Source: Modestobacter italicus (lineage in GTDB: Bacteria > Actinomycetota > Actinomycetes > Mycobacteriales > Geodermatophilaceae). Taken from it: a DNA stretch of 64,000 nucleotides. The translations under genes were made by a program, and so were the position numbers. This document shows positions 50,130-57,619 of the stretch, piece by piece (the first letter of the stretch is position 1; each line of letters starts with the position of its first letter). The stretch spans positions 868,001 to 932,000 of the forward strand of contig NC_017955.1 in assembly GCF_000306785.1 (NCBI RefSeq), given 5' to 3'. Below the pieces are notes generated by a model that saw only the letters and a list, made by a program, of their open reading frames with translations, did no database searches and was not told the DNA's origin.

Positions 50130-50585
50130 GACCGGGCGGGGGAACTCGCCGGTGTGGGCGTGCCGGCCAGCTTCCTCGTCGGTCGTCGGCGGCAGGCCCT
50201 GCTGGGCCCGCAGCAGGTCGCGGATCTCGGCCAGCAGCTCCAGCTGGGTGGGCGCGGCAGGACCGGCCTCCTCGCCGCGCCGGCGCCGCTCGGCGACGAT
50301 CTTCAGCGGCAGCACGACCACGAAGTAGATGACCGCCGCGGTCAGCACGAACGTGATGAGCTGGTTGACGAAGTCGCCCCAGGCGAACACCTGGCCGTCG
50401 ACGACGGTGCTGCCGCCGGTCACGCCGCCACCGCCCACCAGGCCGATCAGCGGCTGCAGGAACGACTCGGTGAACGAGCTGACGACCGCGGTGAACGCGG
50501 CCCCGATGACCACGGCGACGGCCAGCTCGACGACGTTCCCGCGGAGCAGGAAGTCCTTGAACCCGCGGATGACGTTCGTCAGCAC
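50127..50585 (-). CDS. mscL: Large-conductance mechanosensitive channel
   Basis: This 152-residue channel opens under membrane tension to release solutes. The N-terminal amphipathic helix TNVIRGFKDFLLRGNVVELAVAVVIGAAFT (TM1) is characteristic; TM2 is FVNQLITFVLTAAVIYFVVVLPL, and LEIRDLL-type LLAEIRDLLR is the cytoplasmic bundle. GTG 50585 begins the gene. It is encoded downstream of the SAF-domain gene on the same strand. Its stop is the first codon of a hairpin repeat. Confidence 0.94.
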   Translation of the reverse strand: MLTNVIRGFKDFLLRGNVVELAVAVVIGAAFTAVVSSFTESFLQPLIGLVGGGGVTGGSTVVDGQVFAWGDFVNQLITFVLTAAVIYFVVVLPLKIVAERRRRGEEAGPAAPTQLELLAEIRDLLRAQQGLPPTTDEEAGRHAHTGEFPRPV

Positions 50586-50627
50586 CTGCGCACCCCTCGG
50601 TCGGAGGGGCGACGGCTGGCCCCATGA

Positions 50628-51278
50628 TCACGGCCGGCCGAGCGTAACGGTGAGCGTGCCGCCCGCCCCGGCGGCCGCCAGCAGGCGGGCCGTGTCCGGC
50701 GGGACGGCGAGCACGAGCAGGCCGCTGTCGGTGCCCGACCCCACCCCCGCACCGGGCTCGGCGGCCGCCGGCGCGCTGAGCACCAGGGCGCCCTGCGCGA
50801 CGAGCTCGACGGCCGGGGCGGCACCGAGCTCACCGTCGCCGGTGGTGCCGAGCACGTCGACCCGGTCGCCGGCGCGCAGCAGGGTGGCCACCGCCAGGTC
50901 GGCCAGCCGGACGGGGGCGGCCACCTCGCCGGCCGGCACCTGCGACCACAGCCCCGGACCGACGAGCCGGACGTCGGTCACGGCCTCACCGGCCCGCACC
51001 GGGGAGGCGAGCACCCGGCCGGTGAGCTCGGCGGGGTCGGCCACCGACCCGGCCGGCGCCCGCTCGACCGGCACGGCCACCGCGGTCAGGTCGCCGGCGG
51101 CGAGCACCGTGCCGGGCGCCAGGTCGGCCGCGGCGGTGACGACCGGCGTCGTCGCGGGTGCGGCTGCGGGTGCCGGGGGCGGACGCAGCGCCAGCGCCAG
51201 CGCCAGGCAGGCGAGGCACCCGGCGGTCACCTGCCGGAGCAGGCGCACGGGGGAGCGGGGACGGCGGAGGCGGGGCAC
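50628..51278 (-). CDS. SAF domain protein (CpaB/RcpC-like), exported
   Basis: This 216-residue protein has an N-terminal signal/anchor (VTAGCLACLALALAL) then an SAF domain (VVTAAADLAPGTVLAAGDLTAVAVP ... VRAGEAVTDVRLV), and AVATLLRAGDRVDVLGTT, as in CpaB-like Flp pilus assembly proteins and SAF oxidases. The gene order FmdB, SAF, MscL is common in actinobacteria. GTG 51278 is the start. Role unknown; without a pilus cluster nearby, pilus assembly is doubtful. Confidence 0.78.
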   Translation of the reverse strand: MPRLRRPRSPVRLLRQVTAGCLACLALALALRPPPAPAAAPATTPVVTAAADLAPGTVLAAGDLTAVAVPVERAPAGSVADPAELTGRVLASPVRAGEAVTDVRLVGPGLWSQVPAGEVAAPVRLADLAVATLLRAGDRVDVLGTTGDGELGAAPAVELVAQGALVLSAPAAAEPGAGVGSGTDSGLLVLAVPPDTARLLAAAGAGGTLTVTLGRP

Positions 51279-51387
51279 CCCTCGATGCTGGGCGCCGGCG
51301 CGGTCGGCCGGGCGGGTCAGCGCCCGGCTGTGGACCGGGTGCCCGGTTGTGGACGGCCGGCAGCGGGCCGGCGTCCGTCGTGCTGGG

Positions 51388-51729
51388 TCAGTCAGCGGCC
51401 TTGCTGGCGCTGCCCTTCGAGGCCGCGGGAGCGGCGGAGGAGGTCGAGGAGGAGCTGCTGGAGGAGTCCTTGCTCCCGCCGGAGGACTCCTTGCTGCTGC
51501 TCCCGTTGGACTCCTTGGCCGCCGCCGGGGTGCTGGCGCTCTCGGCCTTGCGGCTGTCGGTGCGGTAGAAGCCCGAGCCCTTGAAGACGACGCCGACCGA
51601 GCCGTAGACCTTGCGCACCGGGGAACCGCACTCCGGGCAGGTGGTCACCGCGGCGTCGGTGAACGACTGCACGACCTCGAACTCGTGCTTGCCCTCGGGG
51701 TTGGTGCAGACGTACTGGTAGGTGGGCAC
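51388..51729 (-). CDS. FmdB family zinc-ribbon protein, first Cys pair incomplete
   Basis: This 113-residue protein begins PTYQYVCTNPEGKHEFEVVQSFTDAAVTTCPECG and GVVFKGSGFYRTDSR, the FmdB core. Relatives have a full CxxC in the first knuckle (CTDCGH), but here one Cys is replaced (CTNPEGKHE), leaving one Cys and a following His. The last 50 residues are Ser/Ala-rich low complexity. GTG 51729 matches the family start. FmdB was named as a possible formamidase regulator but its role is unproven. Confidence 0.8.
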   Translation of the reverse strand: MPTYQYVCTNPEGKHEFEVVQSFTDAAVTTCPECGSPVRKVYGSVGVVFKGSGFYRTDSRKAESASTPAAAKESNGSSSKESSGGSKDSSSSSSSTSSAAPAASKGSASKAAD

Positions 51730-51895
51730 AGTGCTGCGAACTCCTCGTCGGTGACCGGGCCGGGCTGGCACTCACCCCCGGCGACTGCCAATGATGCGCC
51801 GTCCGGCGGCCCGACGTCCACGGGGCAGCGGGTGTCGCTGCCGCACGCGTGACCAGGGTCTCGCGGACGGGGGTTCCCGACGGGGGCCGACCGGC
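51730..51895. other. Intergenic region between VOC/AraC unit and fmdB
   Basis: These 166 bases separate the stop of the VOC gene from the FmdB start, both on the minus strand. They contain no gene that I support. Weak inverted repeats only. Confidence 0.3.
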
Positions 51896-52324
51896 TCAGC
51901 GGACCTGGTTGATCCGCACCAGGTTGCCGGCCGGGTCGCGGAAGGCGCAGTCCCGGATGCCGTAGGGCTGCTCGATCGGCTCCTGGACGACCTCCGCACC
52001 GCGTGACTGCAGCGCCTCGAAGGCGCCGTCGAGGTCCCGGGTGGCCAGCACGATGATCCCGTAGGTGCCCTTGGCCATCATCTCGGTGATCGTCCGGCGC
52101 TCGTCGTCGGTGATGCCGGGGTCGGCGCCCGGCGGGAACAGCACGATGGCCGGGCCGTCGCCGGCGGGGGCGACGGTGATCCAGCGCATCCGGCCGGACC
52201 CGACGTCGTTGCGGACCTCGAAGCCGAGCACGTCCCGGTAGAAGGCCAGTGAGGCCTCCGCGTCCTCGTGCGGGAGGAAGGTCGAGTGGAGGGCGATGCC
52301 CGGGCTGGTGTCCATGGCCGTCAC
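51896..52324 (-). CDS. VOC family protein coupled to AraC regulator
   Basis: This 142-residue protein has HSTFLPHEDAEASLAFYRDVLGFEVRNDVG, ATRDLDGAFEALQSRGAEVVQEPIEQPYGIRDCAFRDPAGNLVRI, a complete glyoxalase/extradiol-type half. GTG 52324 overlaps the AraC stop (GTGA); ATG 52315 is an alternative. Such VOC genes are often paired with short AraC regulators in actinobacteria. It may act on a small reactive carbonyl or toxin; unproven. Confidence 0.87.
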   Translation of the reverse strand: MTAMDTSPGIALHSTFLPHEDAEASLAFYRDVLGFEVRNDVGSGRMRWITVAPAGDGPAIVLFPPGADPGITDDERRTITEMMAKGTYGIIVLATRDLDGAFEALQSRGAEVVQEPIEQPYGIRDCAFRDPAGNLVRINQVR

Positions 52325-52785
52325 GCTAGGGGTGGGCCGGTGACCTGCGCTTCTCTGTTCCTGACCGGTCGGGTGACCTGTTTGGCCACGCAGGAGGGCA
52401 TCCCCGCCGTCGCGTGCGCCGCTCGTCGGTAGCTGCTGGGCGGCACGCCGACGAGCTCGGTGAACCGGGTGCTGAAGGTGCCCAGCGACGAGCAGCCGAC
52501 CGCGAGGCAGATCTCGGTCACGCTCAGGTCGCCCATCCGCAGCAGCGCCATCGCCCGCTCGATGCGGCGGGTCATCAGGTAGGCGTAGGGCGACTCGCCG
52601 TAGGCCCGCCGGAACTCGCGGCTGAAGTGCCCGGCCGACATGTGCGCGCCGCGGGCGAGCGCCTCGACGTCCAGCGGCTGCGCGTACTCCCGGTCGATCC
52701 GGTCGCGGACCCGGCGCAGCAGGGCCAGGTCGCGCAGGCGCTGGGGGTCCACGACGGGGTCCGGCGTCGGGGGAGGGGTCGGCAC
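52321..52785 (-). CDS. Short AraC family transcriptional regulator
   Basis: This 154-residue protein is mainly the AraC DNA-binding domain: LLRRVRDRIDREYAQPLDVEALARGAHMSAGHFSREFRRAYGESPYAYL, then ALLRMGDLSVTEICLAVGCSSLGTFSTRFTELVGVPPSSYRR. No sensor domain is present. GTG 52785 has GGGAGG nine bases before; the longer GTG 52821 is less likely. It overlaps the VOC gene stop/start as GTGA, so it probably controls its partner and perhaps its own operon. Confidence 0.88.
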   Translation of the reverse strand: MPTPPPTPDPVVDPQRLRDLALLRRVRDRIDREYAQPLDVEALARGAHMSAGHFSREFRRAYGESPYAYLMTRRIERAMALLRMGDLSVTEICLAVGCSSLGTFSTRFTELVGVPPSSYRRAAHATAGMPSCVAKQVTRPVRNREAQVTGPPLA

Positions 52786-52846
52786 GTCCGCATCCTCCCG
52801 AGCCGGACCCGGCTCGTCCACGCCCTCCGGCGTGCGGACGACGCGC

Positions 52847-55240
52847 TCACGCCCCCACGTAGCCGGCCAGGTGCTCGCCGGTGAGGGTGGAGCGGGCGGC
52901 GACCAGGTCGGCGGGCGTGCCCTCGAAGACCACCCGGCCGCCGTCCCGGCCGGCGCCGGGCCCCAGGTCGATGATCCAGTCGGCGTGCGCCATGACCGCC
53001 TGGTGGTGCTCGATGACGACCACCGACTTGCCGGAGTCGACGAGCCGGTCGAGCAGGCCCAGCAGGTTCTCCACGTCGGCGAGGTGCAGGCCGGTCGTCG
53101 GCTCGTCGAGCACGTAGACGCCGCCCTTCTCGGCCATCCGGGTGGCCAGCTTGAGCCGCTGCCGCTCGCCGCCGGACAGCGTGGTGAGCGGCTGGCCCAG
53201 CGTGAGGTAGCCGAGCCCGACGTCGGCCAGCCGGTCCAGCACGGCGGAGGCGGCCGGCGTGCGCGCGTCCCCGGCGCCGAAGAACCCGGCGGCCTCGGTG
53301 ACCGGCATGGCCAGCACCTCGGCGATGTCCCGGCCGCCGAGCCGGTACTCCAGCACCGCGGCCTGGAAACGGCGTCCCTCGCACTCCTCGCAGGGGGACT
53401 CCACCGTGGCCATCACCCCGAGCTCGGTGTAGATGACGCCGGCGCCGTTGCAGGTCGGGCAGGCGCCCTCGGAGTTGGAGCTGAACAGCGCCGGCTTGAC
53501 GCCGTTCGCCTTGGCGAAGGCCTTGCGGATCGGGTCGAGCAGCCCGGTGTAGGTGGCCGGGTTGCTCCGCCGCGAGCCGCGGATCGCGCCCTGGTCGACC
53601 ACCACCACGCCGTCCCGGGAGGCGATGGAGCCGTGCACCAGGGAGCTCTTCCCCGACCCGGCCACGCCGGTGAGCACCACCAGCACACCGAGCGGGACGT
53701 CGACGTCGACGTCCCGGAGGTTGTGGGTGTCCGCCCCGCGCACCTCGAGGACGCCGGTGGAGCTGCGCACCTCGGGCTTCAGCGACACCCGCTGGTCGAG
53801 GTGCCGGCCGGTCAGCGTGCCGCTGGCCCGCAGCCCGTCGACGGTGCCCTCGTACACGATCTCGCCACCGCCGGCGCCCGCGCCGGGGCCGAGGTCGACG
53901 ACGTGGTCGGCGATCGCGATCGTCTCGGGCTTGTGCTCGACGACGAGCACGGTGTTGCCCTTGTCCCGCAGCAGCAGGAGCAGGTCGTTCATCCGCTCGA
54001 TGTCGTGCGGGTGCAGGCCGATGGTCGGCTCGTCGAAGACGTAGGTCACGTCGGTCAGCGAGGACCCCAGGTGGCGGATCATCTTGGTCCGCTGCGCCTC
54101 GCCGCCCGACAGCGTCCCGGCCGGCCGGTCGAGGGACAGGTAGCCCAGCCCGATCTCGGTGAACGAGTCGAGCAGGTGCCGCAGCCCCTTGAGCAGCGGC
54201 GCGACAGACGGCTCGTCCAGGCCGCGGACCCAGCCGGCGAGGTCGCTGATCTGCATCGCGCAGACGTCGGCGATGCTCTCGCCCTGGATCGTCGAGGAGC
54301 GGGCCTCCGGGGTGAGCCGGGTGCCGTCGCACTCCGGGCAGGTCTGGAAGGTGATCGCGCGCTCGACGAAGGCGCGGATGTGCGGCTGCATCGCGTCGAC
54401 GTCCTTGGAGAGCATCGACTTCTGGATCTTCGGGATGACGCCCTCGAAGGTGAGGTTGATGCCCTCGACCTTGATCTTCGTCGGCTCCTTGTAGAGCAGG
54501 TCGTGCAGCTCCTTCTTCGTGTACCGGCCGATCGGCTTGTCCATGTCGAACCCGGCGCCGGCGAAGATCCGGCCGTACCAGCCGTCCATGCTGTAGCCGG
54601 GGACCGTCAGCGCACCCTCGGCCAGCGACTTCTGGTCGTCGTACAGCGCGGTGAGGTCGAAGTCGGAGACCGAGCCCATGCCCTCGCAGCGCGGGCACAT
54701 GCCGCCCAGGTAGACGACGTCCTTGACCACCGCCTTCTCGACCCGGCCGCCGGCCTTCTCGGTGCTCATCACCCCGCTCGCCTTCCGCGTCGGGACGTTG
54801 AACGAGAACGCCGTGGGCGGGCCGATGTGCGGCGTGCCGAGCCGGCTGAACAGGATGCGCAGCATCGCGTGGGCGTCGGTGGCGGTGCCGACGGTCGAGC
54901 GCGGGTTCGCGCCCATCCGCTCCTGGTCGACGATGATCGCCGTGGTCAGGCCCGCGAGCAGGTCGACCTCGGGCCGGGCCAGCGTCGGCATGAAGCCCTG
55001 GACGAACGCGCTGTAGGTCTCGTTGATCAGCCGCTGGGACTCCGCGGCGATCGTGTCGAACACCAGCGAGCTCTTGCCCGAGCCGGAGACGCCGGTGAAC
55101 ACCGTCAGCCGGCGCTTGGGGATCTCGACGCTGACGTCCTTGAGGTTGTTCACCCGCGCGCCGAGCACCCGGATCAGGTCGTGGCTGTCGGCCCCGTGCA
55201 CCCCGGCGGCCTGCTGGTCGGTCCTGGTGGCCGTGCTCAT
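52847..55240 (-). CDS. UvrA-like ABC ATPase (class II, DrrC type)
   Basis: This 797-residue protein is a shortened UvrA paralogue. Two ABC halves have Walker A TGVSGSGKSS and TGVAGSGKSS, signatures TLSGGEAQRTKM and TLSGGERQRLKL, and Walker B VFDEPTIGLHPHD and VLDEPTTGLHLAD; UvrA-type Cys pairs (CPRCEGMG, CPECDGTR, CPTCNGAG, CEECEG) bind zinc. It lacks the full UvrB-binding insertion expected of a 950-residue UvrA. Relatives such as DrrC and UvrA2 act in drug self-resistance or damage tolerance. GGAGGAG precedes ATG 55240. The adjacent divergent MarR gene suggests regulation by a toxic ligand. Confidence 0.92.
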   Translation of the reverse strand: MSTATRTDQQAAGVHGADSHDLIRVLGARVNNLKDVSVEIPKRRLTVFTGVSGSGKSSLVFDTIAAESQRLINETYSAFVQGFMPTLARPEVDLLAGLTTAIIVDQERMGANPRSTVGTATDAHAMLRILFSRLGTPHIGPPTAFSFNVPTRKASGVMSTEKAGGRVEKAVVKDVVYLGGMCPRCEGMGSVSDFDLTALYDDQKSLAEGALTVPGYSMDGWYGRIFAGAGFDMDKPIGRYTKKELHDLLYKEPTKIKVEGINLTFEGVIPKIQKSMLSKDVDAMQPHIRAFVERAITFQTCPECDGTRLTPEARSSTIQGESIADVCAMQISDLAGWVRGLDEPSVAPLLKGLRHLLDSFTEIGLGYLSLDRPAGTLSGGEAQRTKMIRHLGSSLTDVTYVFDEPTIGLHPHDIERMNDLLLLLRDKGNTVLVVEHKPETIAIADHVVDLGPGAGAGGGEIVYEGTVDGLRASGTLTGRHLDQRVSLKPEVRSSTGVLEVRGADTHNLRDVDVDVPLGVLVVLTGVAGSGKSSLVHGSIASRDGVVVVDQGAIRGSRRSNPATYTGLLDPIRKAFAKANGVKPALFSSNSEGACPTCNGAGVIYTELGVMATVESPCEECEGRRFQAAVLEYRLGGRDIAEVLAMPVTEAAGFFGAGDARTPAASAVLDRLADVGLGYLTLGQPLTTLSGGERQRLKLATRMAEKGGVYVLDEPTTGLHLADVENLLGLLDRLVDSGKSVVVIEHHQAVMAHADWIIDLGPGAGRDGGRVVFEGTPADLVAARSTLTGEHLAGYVGA

Positions 55241-55356
55241 CGGGCTCTCCTCCTGGTGGGCGTCCGGTTGTCGAGGTGTCCCTCGACCGGTGGACGTACG
55301 GCGACGATGGCTGTCTACCGGATGGGGGTGACGAAGCGGGCGGATAACGTCGGCCC

Positions 55357-55839
55357 GTGGACACGCCGTGGCTCGACGACCAGCAGCAGCGCACCTGGCG
55401 TGCGTGGCTGGCGGTGACCGAGCTGCTGCCCCGGACCCTGGACGCGCAGCTGCAGCGGGACGCCGGGCTCACCCACGCGGCCTACGTGGTGCTCGCCATG
55501 CTGTCCGAGGCACCGGACCGCAGCCGCCGGATGAGCGACCTGGCCCGGACGGCGAACCAGTCGCAGAGCCGGCTCTCGCACACCGTGGCCCGGCTGGAGG
55601 AGCGCGGCTGGGTGCGCCGGGAGCGGGCGACCGAGGACCGGCGGGGGAACGTCGCCGTCCTGACCGACGAGGGCTGGGACGTCGTGCAGCGGGTCGCCCC
55701 CGGGCACGTGGCCGCGGTGCGCGACGGCCTGTTCGCCGCGCTCACCCCGGAGCAGACCGACGCGCTGGAGCAGGCGCTCGGCGCGGTCCTGGAGCGGCTG
55801 GACCCCGACCACACCCTTCGGGTGCCCGGCGTCGGCTGA
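55357..55839 (+). CDS. MarR family transcriptional regulator
   Basis: This 160-residue winged-helix regulator has THAAYVVLAMLSEAPDRSRRMSDLARTANQSQSRLSHTVARLEERGWVRRERATEDRRGNVAVLTDEGW, the complete MarR HTH with the wing DRRG. It is divergent from the UvrA-like gene, with an imperfect inverted repeat CCGGTTGTCGAGG/CCTCGACCGG near 55264-55290 between. It probably represses that gene and itself until a ligand binds. The start is GTG 55357. Confidence 0.9.
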   Translation: MDTPWLDDQQQRTWRAWLAVTELLPRTLDAQLQRDAGLTHAAYVVLAMLSEAPDRSRRMSDLARTANQSQSRLSHTVARLEERGWVRRERATEDRRGNVAVLTDEGWDVVQRVAPGHVAAVRDGLFAALTPEQTDALEQALGAVLERLDPDHTLRVPGVG

Positions 55840-55881
55840 CCTCCGGGAAGCCCGCCCGCCGGGACGGCGTTGGCGTCGGTG

Positions 55882-56904
55882 ATGTCCGAGACCCCGCTGC
55901 CCCTGTCCGTCCTCGAGCTGTCCACGGTCGGGACCGGTCAGTCGACCGCCGACGCGCTGGCCGCCACGGTGCGCGTCGCGCAGACCGCCGACCGGCTGGG
56001 CTACCGGCGGATCTGGGTCGCCGAACACCACAACATGCCGGCCGTGGCGAGCACCAACCCGCCGGTGCTCATCGCGCACCTCGCGGCGGTGACCGAGCGG
56101 ATCGCGGTCGGCTCGGGCGGGGTCATGCTGCCCAACCACGCCCCCCTGGTGGTCGCCGAGCAGTTCGCGCTGCTCGAGGCGCTGCACCCGGGGCGGATCG
56201 ACCTCGGCATCGGCCGGGCGCCGGGCACCGACCAGCACACCGCGCTCGCGCTGCGCCGGGACCCGCGGGCGCTGTCCGCCGAGGACTTCCCGACCAACCT
56301 GCTGGACCTGCTCGGGCTGTTCGGCGACGAGCGGGTGGAGGGCGGCTTGGCCGAGCGGTTCCGCGCCACCCCGGCCGCGGTCACCGCACCGCGGGTGGTG
56401 CTGCTGGGCTCCAGCGGGTTCTCCGCGCAGCTGGCCGGTCAGCTCGGCCTGCCGTTCACCTTCGCCCACCACTTCGGCAGCCCGAACACCGTCGCGGCGC
56501 TCGACCTGTACCGCGAGACGTTCACGCCCTCCGCCGTCCTCGACCGGCCGTACGCGGTCGTCACCGCCAACACGCTGGTGGCCGACTCCGACGAGGAGGC
56601 CCGCCGGCTCGCGCTGCCCGGCCAGCTGATGCGGTTGTCCATCCGCACCAACCGGCTGCGGCCGGTGCCCAGCCTCGAGGAGGCCGTCGCCGACCCCGAG
56701 CGCGCGGCCGCCGAGGCGATGCCGAGCAACGCGGTGGTCGGCGGCCCGGCGACCGCGGTCGCCGCTCTGCGGCAGCTGGCCGCGGACACCGGCGCCGACG
56801 AGCTGATGGTCACCGCCTCGACGCACGGGGTCGCCGAGCGGCTGCACAGCCTCGAGCTGCTGGCCCGGGCCTGGGGCCTCCCGCCCGAGCGCGCTGCCGC
56901 GTGA
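55882..56904 (+). CDS. LLM class flavin-dependent oxidoreductase
   Basis: This 340-residue luciferase-like monooxygenase has PLSVLELSTVGTGQS at the start, RIWVAEHHNMPAVASTNPPVLIAHLAAVTERIAVGSGGVMLPNHAPL, and GRIDLGIGRAPGTD, typical for LLM class flavin oxidoreductases that use reduced FMN. ATG 55882 is chosen over 55870 because it gives the family start. It is followed after one base by the stop of a convergent gene. The substrate is not known. Confidence 0.88.
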   Translation: MSETPLPLSVLELSTVGTGQSTADALAATVRVAQTADRLGYRRIWVAEHHNMPAVASTNPPVLIAHLAAVTERIAVGSGGVMLPNHAPLVVAEQFALLEALHPGRIDLGIGRAPGTDQHTALALRRDPRALSAEDFPTNLLDLLGLFGDERVEGGLAERFRATPAAVTAPRVVLLGSSGFSAQLAGQLGLPFTFAHHFGSPNTVAALDLYRETFTPSAVLDRPYAVVTANTLVADSDEEARRLALPGQLMRLSIRTNRLRPVPSLEEAVADPERAAAEAMPSNAVVGGPATAVAALRQLAADTGADELMVTASTHGVAERLHSLELLARAWGLPPERAAA

Positions 56905-56905
56905 G

Positions 56906-57490
56906 CTAGGACGCCCGCAGGACGGCGGCCTTGAGGCTGGTGAGGCCGGCACCCAGGGCGCCGCGCAGCGTGGAGCTGGTCCGCTGCTGCTCGCCCTGCT
57001 GGGCCGCCAGCACGATGAGCGCCCCGGTCAGCGCCGGGTTCACCCACTGCAGCGGCTTCTGGCCGCGCTGCGCCGCCGCGACGTCCGGCGGGGTGGCCGC
57101 GCCCGGCTCGGTCGCGGTCGCGCTGGGCACCGGCGCCTGGGCGCCGATCCTGGCCCCGAGCACCCCGCTGGCCACCGAGGTGCCGATGGCAGCGACGGTC
57201 AGCGCGCTCTTGAGCGCGGTGTTCGCCGTCGCGCCGGGGTCGGTGGCCACCCGGCCGCGGTCGGCGCGCAGCATGCCGACCGAGCCGACCAGGTGCGCGG
57301 CCATGGCCGCGCCCTGCACCGGCCACCACGCCGCCCAGCCGATCGAGGACAGTCGGGTGCGCTCGGTGCTGTCGTGGGCGGCGGCCGCGGCCTTGTTCAG
57401 CCCGACGGCGCCCATCAGGTTGCCGCCGAACCAGGTGGCCAGGCCGAGGTCGTGCATCGAGCGGAGGACGGTGTGCGTGTCGTGGGACAT
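56906..57490 (-). CDS. Conserved hypothetical membrane protein
   Basis: This 194-residue protein starts SHDTHTVLRSMHDLGLATWFGGNLMGAVGLN and has three or four hydrophobic segments with Ala/Gly-rich turns (AAMAAHLVGSVGML, ALKSALTVAAIGTSVASGVLGARIG, NPALTGALIVLAAQQG). I recognise it as a conserved actinobacterial hypothetical but no function. AGGAG precedes ATG 57490. It may be co-transcribed with the carboxyltransferase gene upstream or separated from it by the GC palindrome at 57508-57525. Confidence 0.7.
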   Translation of the reverse strand: MSHDTHTVLRSMHDLGLATWFGGNLMGAVGLNKAAAAAHDSTERTRLSSIGWAAWWPVQGAAMAAHLVGSVGMLRADRGRVATDPGATANTALKSALTVAAIGTSVASGVLGARIGAQAPVPSATATEPGAATPPDVAAAQRGQKPLQWVNPALTGALIVLAAQQGEQQRTSSTLRGALGAGLTSLKAAVLRAS

Positions 57491-57507
57491 CGGGTCTCCT
57501 CGCGGTG

Positions 57508-57525
57508 CCCGGCCCGCGGGCCGGG
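57508..57525. terminator. 18-bp GC palindrome between carboxyltransferase and membrane protein
   Basis: CCCGGCCCGCGGGCCGGG is a perfect palindrome downstream of the carboxyltransferase stop and upstream of the membrane protein start. It could end transcription of the CoA-transferase operon or attenuate read-through. Confidence 0.45.
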
Positions 57526-57619
57526 ACGGTGACCGGACGGGCTCACCGGTCGCCCGACGACCGTGCCCGCTCCCTGGGCGCAGCAACCCCGTCGTGCGCC
57601 ACCGGCTCGCCGTCCCGGG

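Noticed and set aside
51331-51365. TGTGGACC and TTGTGGACGG near 51340 as further DnaA-like boxes
   Set aside because: Isolated pair with weak match in an ordinary intergenic region.
52640-55417. 925-residue antisense frame over the UvrA-like gene
   Set aside because: Shadow of the UvrA-like gene; no start signal or protein family.
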